A stretch of 11,462 bases of DNA, taken from the NCBI GenBank assembly GCA_945827565.1, contig CALZNR010000014.1:1-11462 (forward strand). Reading direction: 5' to 3'. The first letter of the stretch is position 1. The number at the start of each line of letters is the position of its first letter. Below are positions 7,544-11,462 of the stretch, piece after piece. A program made the translations under genes and the position numbers. Below the pieces are notes generated by a model. It did no database searches and was not told the DNA's origin. It saw only the letters and a list, made by a program, of their open reading frames with translations. The stretch is from an uncultured Prevotella sp. Its GTDB lineage: Bacteria; Bacteroidota; Bacteroidia; Bacteroidales; Bacteroidaceae.

Positions 7544-8998
7544 ATGAGCACACAACACTCAGGAGGTAGCAGAGCCTACCTTGTTTCCATTGTACTTGTA
7601 GCAGTACTTGGCGGACTTTTGTTTGGATATGACACCGCTGTGATATCGGGTGCCGAAAAAGGATTGCAGGCATTTTTCATGGGTGCAGAAGACTTTACCT
7701 ATACCGACTTTTGGCATGGGTTTACCAGTTCCAGTGCCCTGATAGGCTGTATCATTGGTTCTGCCCTGTCGGGTGTGTTGGCATCCCGTTTGGGACGCAA
7801 GCGCTCGCTCATCTTTGCCGGCATCATGTTTTTCCTTTCGGCCTGGGGTTCCATGTGCCCTGAGACAATGGTACTGCCCGAAGGGAAACCCAACCTTACA
7901 CTGCTCATCGTGTTCAACATCTACCGTGTGATTGGCGGTATCGGTGTGGGACTTGCCTCTGCCGTGTGCCCCATGTACATCGGTGAGATTGCACCCAGCA
8001 ACATCCGCGGCATGTTGGTGTCATGGAACCAGTTTGCCATCATCTTCGGACAGCTCGTGGTTTATTTTGTGAACTTCTTCATATTGGGCGACCATGTGGC
8101 ACCAGCCATTGCCAGCATAGGCAACGGCATGAACGAGATACTGAATGGTGCCGAAGCTGCTTGGGCCATTGAGAGCGGATGGAGATATATGTTTGGCTCG
8201 GAGATGGTTCCCGCCGGACTATTTGCCATACTGATTTGCTTTGTGCCCGAGACACCACGCTATCTTGCCATGGTGGGACAAGACGACAAGGCTGAAAGAA
8301 TATTGGCACGCATCAACGGAGCTGACAAGGCAAAAGAGATACTCAACGACATCAAGAACACCGTGACAGAGAAGAGGGAACGACTGATGACCTATGGTTT
8401 TCTGTGCATCTTTGTAGGTGTGATGCTCTCGGTGTTTCAGCAGGCAGTGGGCATCAATGCAGTGCTCTACTATGCACCCCGCATCTATGAGGCAATGGGC
8501 TTTGACAATCCTATGATGCTTACCGTTTTCAACGGCATTGTGAACCTTGGATTTACCTGCGTGGCAATATTCACCGTAGAGAAGTTAGGACGCAAGCCGC
8601 TGCTCATCGTAGGCTCACTGGGCATGGCAATAGGTGCCATTGGCGTGGCCATCACCTTCAACAATCCAAGCCTGCAACTGCTCTGCATGGTGTCTATCAT
8701 GATTTACTCCGCCTCGTTCATGTTCTCATGGGGCCCCATCTGCTGGGTGCTCATTGCAGAAGTGTTCCCCAACACCATCCGTGGTGCAGCAGTGGCAATA
8801 GCCGTGGCATTCCAATGGATATTCAACTGGATTGTTTCCACATCGTTCGTGCCCCTGTCTAACAGCATGGGCTATTGGTTCACCTACGGACTGTATGGCG
8901 TTATCTGTGTGCTGGCAGCCGTGTTTGTATGGAAATTGGTGCCCGAAACCAAGGGCAAGACTCTGGAAGACATGAGCCGGCTTTGGAAGAAGGAATAA
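7544..8998 (+). CDS. xylE: XylE-type proton/sugar (pentose) symporter, MFS sugar-porter family
   Basis: This 12-TM inner-membrane transporter of 484 residues closely resembles E. coli XylE in many blocks. Sugar-porter signatures are visible: FGYDTAVISG with the coupling aspartate D30 (XylE D27), RLGRKR (82-87), the central loop VPETPRYL (234-241), LGRKP (348-352) and the C-terminal VPETKGKTLEDM. All six polar xylose-contacting residues of XylE that I can align are present: Q170, Q299, Q300, N305, W401 and Q424 (XylE Q168, Q288, Q289, N294, W392, Q415). D-xylose is therefore the best guess, although related porters also take arabinose or glucose. It is divergent from the secreted arabinofuranosidase, suggesting a joint pentose release and uptake role. 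No SusC/D pair or pentose catabolic gene is in the window. Confidence 0.92.
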   Translation: MSTQHSGGSRAYLVSIVLVAVLGGLLFGYDTAVISGAEKGLQAFFMGAEDFTYTDFWHGFTSSSALIGCIIGSALSGVLASRLGRKRSLIFAGIMFFLSAWGSMCPETMVLPEGKPNLTLLIVFNIYRVIGGIGVGLASAVCPMYIGEIAPSNIRGMLVSWNQFAIIFGQLVVYFVNFFILGDHVAPAIASIGNGMNEILNGAEAAWAIESGWRYMFGSEMVPAGLFAILICFVPETPRYLAMVGQDDKAERILARINGADKAKEILNDIKNTVTEKRERLMTYGFLCIFVGVMLSVFQQAVGINAVLYYAPRIYEAMGFDNPMMLTVFNGIVNLGFTCVAIFTVEKLGRKPLLIVGSLGMAIGAIGVAITFNNPSLQLLCMVSIMIYSASFMFSWGPICWVLIAEVFPNTIRGAAVAIAVAFQWIFNWIVSTSFVPLSNSMGYWFTYGLYGVICVLAAVFVWKLVPETKGKTLEDMSRLWKKE

Positions 8999-9038
8999 CC
9001 TTTAAAGTAAGGTGGAACCTTTAGAAGAAGGTGGAACC
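8998..9038 (+). repeat. Two 19-bp tandem repeats after xylE
   Basis: The units 8998-9016 and 9017-9035 differ at three positions and are followed by a partial third copy. The core AAGGTGGAACC occurs at 9009-9019 and 9028-9038. Each unit can fold as ACCTT, a 6-nt loop, then AAGGT. The first unit begins at the last base of the xylE stop codon. No T run follows. The rest of the gap to 9091 is AT-rich with no clear promoter. Confidence 0.65.
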
Positions 9039-9091
9039 GTTTGTAAAAGAATAACCCTTCATAATCATTAAAACAATAAAAATAATTTGAT

Positions 9092-9442
9092 ATGAAAACA
9101 ATTTTGGTAGCAGAAGACAATGACAGCAACTACATGCTGATGACCTACATCCTGAAAAAAGATTATAAGTTTGTGAGGGCATGTAACGGTGCAGAAGCAG
9201 TGGAAATGGCTAACAAAGGTGGCATAGACCTCATTTTGATGGACATCAGAATGCCCATCAAGGACGGACTGGAAGCCACTCGAGAGATAAAGGCTGCGCA
9301 GCCCAAACTGCCCATCATAGCCCTTACCGCCAACGCCTTTGACAGCGACAGAGAGATGGCACTCAATGCAGGATGTGACGACTTTCTGCCCAAGCCTGTG
9401 AGCAGCGCCACCTGCTTGCAGATGATTGCCAAATATATTTAA
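9092..9442 (+). CDS. Stand-alone response-regulator receiver domain
   Basis: The 116-residue protein is a single REC domain with no output domain. The acidic pocket is E8 and D9 (VAEDN), the phospho-acceptor is D51 (LILMDIRMP), and the switch residues are T79 (ALTANAF) and K101 (PKPV), so it should be phosphorylatable. The pattern ILVAEDNDSNYMLM and the DIRMP-to-TANAF spacing resemble the C-terminal receivers of hybrid histidine kinases more than CheY. It may be a diffusible phosphorelay shuttle or a detached hybrid-kinase receiver. No kinase or histidine phosphotransfer gene is nearby. It lies 93 nt after xylE, possibly co-transcribed by read-through, and ends before a cluster of hairpins. 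Confidence 0.92.
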   Translation: MKTILVAEDNDSNYMLMTYILKKDYKFVRACNGAEAVEMANKGGIDLILMDIRMPIKDGLEATREIKAAQPKLPIIALTANAFDSDREMALNAGCDDFLPKPVSSATCLQMIAKYI

Positions 9443-9445
9443 GCA

Positions 9446-9459
9446 GTTATCATCATAAC
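9446..9459. other. Small hairpin after the receiver gene
   Basis: GTTAT (9446-9450) and ATAAC (9455-9459) pair around CATC. The stem is short, but it sits directly ahead of a much stronger hairpin and may help RNA 3'-end formation. Confidence 0.35.
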
Positions 9460-9460
9460 G

Positions 9461-9499
9461 CTAATGGCCGATTTGGGTTAAGCCCAAATCGGCCATTAG
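9461..9499. terminator. Strong 17-bp hairpin between convergent genes
   Basis: The arms 9461-9477 and 9483-9499 (CTAATGGCCGATTTGGG and its reverse complement) are perfectly complementary over 17 bp with a 5-nt loop. It lies between the convergent receiver and TolC-family genes, as expected for a bidirectional terminator. Neither side has a strong T run, so termination may need Rho, or the structure may protect mRNA 3' ends. Confidence 0.7.
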
Positions 9500-9528
9500 A
9501 CTATTGCCGCAGAATAGAAAAGCCACAG

Positions 9529-9572
9529 CAGTGGCAGAGATTACAGGAGCACTGCCTGCATCTCTGCCACTG
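9529..9572 (-). terminator. 13-bp hairpin around the TolC-family stop codon
   Basis: CAGTGGCAGAGAT (9529-9541) and ATCTCTGCCACTG (9560-9572) are perfect inverted repeats. The 18-nt interior can form an extra CAGG/CCTG stem. On the minus strand the right arm encodes residues near the C-terminus, and the stop codon (9543-9541) lies at the junction of loop and left arm. It is followed by a moderately T-rich GGCTTTTCTATTC. This is a likely 3'-end structure of the efflux operon. Confidence 0.55.
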
Positions 9573-10716
9573 TTTTTTGCCATGCACGACAGGCATCCAT
9601 CTTCTGATTGACAGCATCATAATACATACGGGCACCCAACAGATAGTCCATGGTTGAGATGCTCCCGGCATCCAGTGCTTTCTTGAGCAATGAAGTGTTG
9701 TCGGTGGCACGCAAGGCCTCCTGGTATGACTGTACCACCTGACGAAGTCCACGCTGCTGTACAAAGAGATTGTGCAGACGACTGTAGAACTGCTGTCGGG
9801 CATCGGTTTGCCTGGCTTTGGCTGCCTCCACCTCTGCCTTGGCTTGGCGCACACGATTCTTGTTTGCCCACAAGGGTATGGACATGCCCACCTTGACACC
9901 CTGATAGTTTTCTCCGCTGACATACTCTCCCATAAATCCCAACGACACGGTGGGCAGTCCGTCGGCACGTCTCACAGCCAGTTCCCTGTTAGCCACATCA
10001 ATCTGCTGTTTCACATAAGCCAATGCCGGACTTTTCTGCTCTGCCTCTGCATACCACGCCTCAAAATCATTGGCAATAGCCACTGCGGGATAATCAGTAG
10101 CCTCTATCAACAGAGGTTCACCGCCATTGAGGCGCTGCAATTCTGCCATTACAGCCGCACGCTCAGTGTTGCAGCGCATCAGCTCTGCACAGACAGCAGC
10201 CAAATCGAGCTTCACCTGATTGTATTCAATGCGGTTGATATCTCCCTGCTCCAGTCTTTTCTGCTGTGCAGAGGCTATTTCCTCGGCATATTGTTTTCTC
10301 TGCATCAGTTCCTTGCACATGGCATTATAGTAAATGGCATCGAGACACAGGTGATGTGCTTCGAGCAGCAACTGCATGCGACTTTCCTTATACTGCCAAT
10401 CTGCCAAGGCATCCTGCTGCCTGGCCAAACGGCGCTTGGCACCGGTGACAGTGGCAAAGTCGAACGACTGCACGGCACTGACATCCTTGCGGTGGCCAAT
10501 GGAAGAAGGACTGCCCCAAAGATAGCCAAACTCCACTTCGGGATTGGGGAGATTGAGATTGGTGTGATTTCCCACCTTGGCAGCCTCGGTCTCGTGGCGC
10601 AAGGCAACGAGCGTGGTGTTGTGCTGTTCCACGCTTTGCAACACACGCTCCACCTCATTCTGCGCCTGAACGCAACAGGCAGCAGTCATCATCACGAAAA
10701 AAAACATCTTTCTCAT
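9541..10716 (-). CDS. TolC-family outer-membrane efflux protein
   Basis: The 391-residue protein has a signal peptide (FFFVMMTAACCVQA, likely cleavage after A18; a lipobox reading at C14 is possible but poor). It contains two long repeats rich in Ala, Gln, Arg and Glu with coiled-coil character (about 95-200 and 280-385), as in the helical barrel of TolC/CusC proteins. The N-terminal NLPNPEVEFGY and the mid-protein GLPTVSLGFMGEY (about 255-267) resemble beta-barrel strands of the family. It is shorter than E. coli TolC or CusC (about 450-490 residues) but in the range of Bacteroidetes metal-efflux partners. It would form the outer-membrane channel for the RND pump whose stop codon it overlaps by 4 nt (ATGA, 10713-10716), so the two are translationally coupled. 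Confidence 0.9.
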   Translation of the reverse strand: MRKMFFFVMMTAACCVQAQNEVERVLQSVEQHNTTLVALRHETEAAKVGNHTNLNLPNPEVEFGYLWGSPSSIGHRKDVSAVQSFDFATVTGAKRRLARQQDALADWQYKESRMQLLLEAHHLCLDAIYYNAMCKELMQRKQYAEEIASAQQKRLEQGDINRIEYNQVKLDLAAVCAELMRCNTERAAVMAELQRLNGGEPLLIEATDYPAVAIANDFEAWYAEAEQKSPALAYVKQQIDVANRELAVRRADGLPTVSLGFMGEYVSGENYQGVKVGMSIPLWANKNRVRQAKAEVEAAKARQTDARQQFYSRLHNLFVQQRGLRQVVQSYQEALRATDNTSLLKKALDAGSISTMDYLLGARMYYDAVNQKMDACRAWQKTVAEMQAVLL

Positions 10717-11416
10717 TGTTGTGTTGATATTTTGTTTGTAAGGATATACATCACAGGTATGACGAAGGCATTGAGCAAAGTGGAGGTGAACAGACCTCCA
10801 AGGATGACCTTTGCCATCGGACTTTGGATTTCATTGCCAGGCAAATCGCCCCCCAATGCCAAGGGGATGAGTGCCAAAGCCGACGTAAGCGCCGTCATCA
10901 GGATAGGATTCAAGCGGTCTGCAGATCCTTTCATCACACTCTCGTAAACGGTCAGTCCATCAGCACGCAGGTCATTGTATCTGCTGATGAGCAGCATACC
11001 ATTGCGGGTGGCAATGCCAAAGAGCGAGATGAAGCCAATAATGGCAGGAATACTGAGCACACCGCCCGACAAATGAAGTGCCAACACCCCTCCGATGAGA
11101 GCCAAGGGCAGATTGCACAGCACAACCACCGACTGCCTCACATTACGGAACTGATTGAACAGTAGCAGGAAGATGACCAAGATGGCAAAGACAGAGGTAA
11201 CCAAGAGTGTCTGTGAAGCCTCTTGCTCGCTCTCAAACTGTCCGCCATACTCTATATGATAACCCTCTGGAAGTGTAACTTTTTCGTCAACCGCCTTACG
11301 AATATCACTCACCACGCTGCCCAAATCACGACCGGCAACATTGGCAGAGACCACCAGCTTGCGCGCCACATTCTCTCTGCTGATGGTATTGGGGCCCTTG
11401 GCAGAGACCACCTGTG
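10713..11416 (-). CDS. cusA: CusA-type heavy-metal efflux RND pump, 3' part only
   Basis: About 233 C-terminal residues of an inner-membrane RND pump (full length usually about 1,030) are present. The first readable residues, QVVSAKGPNTISREN, and then VVSANVAGRDL match the periplasmic segment of CusA/CzcA proteins that precedes the second membrane half. Five TM helices follow: LLVTSVFAILVIFLLLF, VVLCNLPLALIGGVLAL, IPAIIGFISLFGIATRNG, LNPILMTALTSALALIPLAL and VILGGLFTSTLLNAFVIPV. GNEIQSPMAKVILGG is a strong HME-family signature. Proton-driven export of monovalent (Cu, Ag) or divalent (Zn, Co, Cd) cations is known for the family; which metal applies cannot be told because the selective central region is missing. 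The gene is cut by the end of genomic sequence, since bases beyond 11416 are adapter. It is upstream of and coupled to the TolC-family gene. Confidence 0.93.
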
Positions 11417-11462
11417 CTGTCTCTTATACACATCTGACGCTGCCGACGATATGCAGTGTGTA
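11417..11462. other. Sequencing adapter contamination (Nextera/Tn5), not genomic
   Basis: Bases 11417-11435 are the 19-bp Tn5 mosaic end CTGTCTCTTATACACATCT, and 11436-11449 continue as GACGCTGCCGACGA, completing the standard Nextera read-1-side adapter in reverse complement. Then 11450-11457 (TATGCAGT) is the reverse complement of ACTGCATA, which I recall as a standard i5 index (S506/N506), and GTGTA begins the P5-side sequence. This order of parts is not expected in a genome. Confidence 0.97.

Noticed and set aside
8998..9038. CRISPR-like repeats
   Set aside because: There are only two adjacent 19-bp units with no unique spacers and no cas genes.
9772..10947. 391-codon plus-strand open frame opposite the efflux genes
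   Set aside because: It is antisense to two well-supported, coupled genes and has no family features.
11417..11435. Tn5/IS50 mosaic end suggesting a transposon inserted in cusA
   Set aside because: It continues directly into the synthetic Nextera adapter, an index and P5-side sequence, so it is library material.
1..11462. A novel defence, secondary-metabolite or mobile system
   Set aside because: Apart from the small hypothetical proteins, the genes are housekeeping, carbohydrate-use, signalling or metal-efflux functions, with no integrase, transposase, toxin-antitoxin or nuclease signatures.

Overview
The window looks like a contig end from a Bacteroidales genome, most likely Prevotellaceae. 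The evidence is A-rich translation leaders without Shine-Dalgarno sequences, two close matches to the Bacteroidetes promoter (TTTG, 19-20 bp, TAnnTTTG), a Bacteroides-like gene cluster (DUF1599, BT_3928-type DoxX protein, tpiA, SPOR protein, folE) and the protein families themselves. The genus is inference; no rRNA or marker phylogeny is available here.

Left region (1-626): a possible leftward promoter at the edge, then a small lipoprotein gene ending in a strong intrinsic terminator. Main operon (promoter 624-654, genes 697-5375, + strand): a tandem-duplicated DUF1599 protein, a DoxX/MauE-like membrane protein with a thioredoxin-like periplasmic domain, triosephosphate isomerase, a secreted SPOR protein, GTP cyclohydrolase I and an unrecognised one-TM protein. 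The spacing is tight and no internal terminator or promoter is visible. The DoxX-like gene has no stop codon before tpiA and is open in frame through it, which is the oddest coding feature here.

Middle region (5363-8998): a divergent pentose-use pair, a secreted GH51 alpha-L-arabinofuranosidase (- strand) and a XylE-type proton/sugar symporter (+ strand), sharing a 186-bp control region. Together they would release arabinofuranose and import pentose. The arabinofuranosidase converges on the operon, and both stop codons lie inside one perfect inverted repeat. After xylE come two 19-bp tandem repeats and a stand-alone response-regulator receiver domain.

Right region (9446-11416, - strand): strong hairpins, then a TolC-family outer-membrane protein translationally coupled to the 3' part of a CusA-type heavy-metal RND pump. 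The last 46 bases (11417-11462) are not genomic: they read as Nextera/Tn5 sequencing adapter, an 8-base index and the start of the P5-side adapter. True genomic sequence ends at about 11416.

I found no CRISPR array, IS element, tRNA, rRNA, phage gene or convincing new defence or biosynthetic system. The observations most worth following are the doxX-tpiA read-through, the composite terminator/promoter and stop-codon hairpins, and the adapter artefact.
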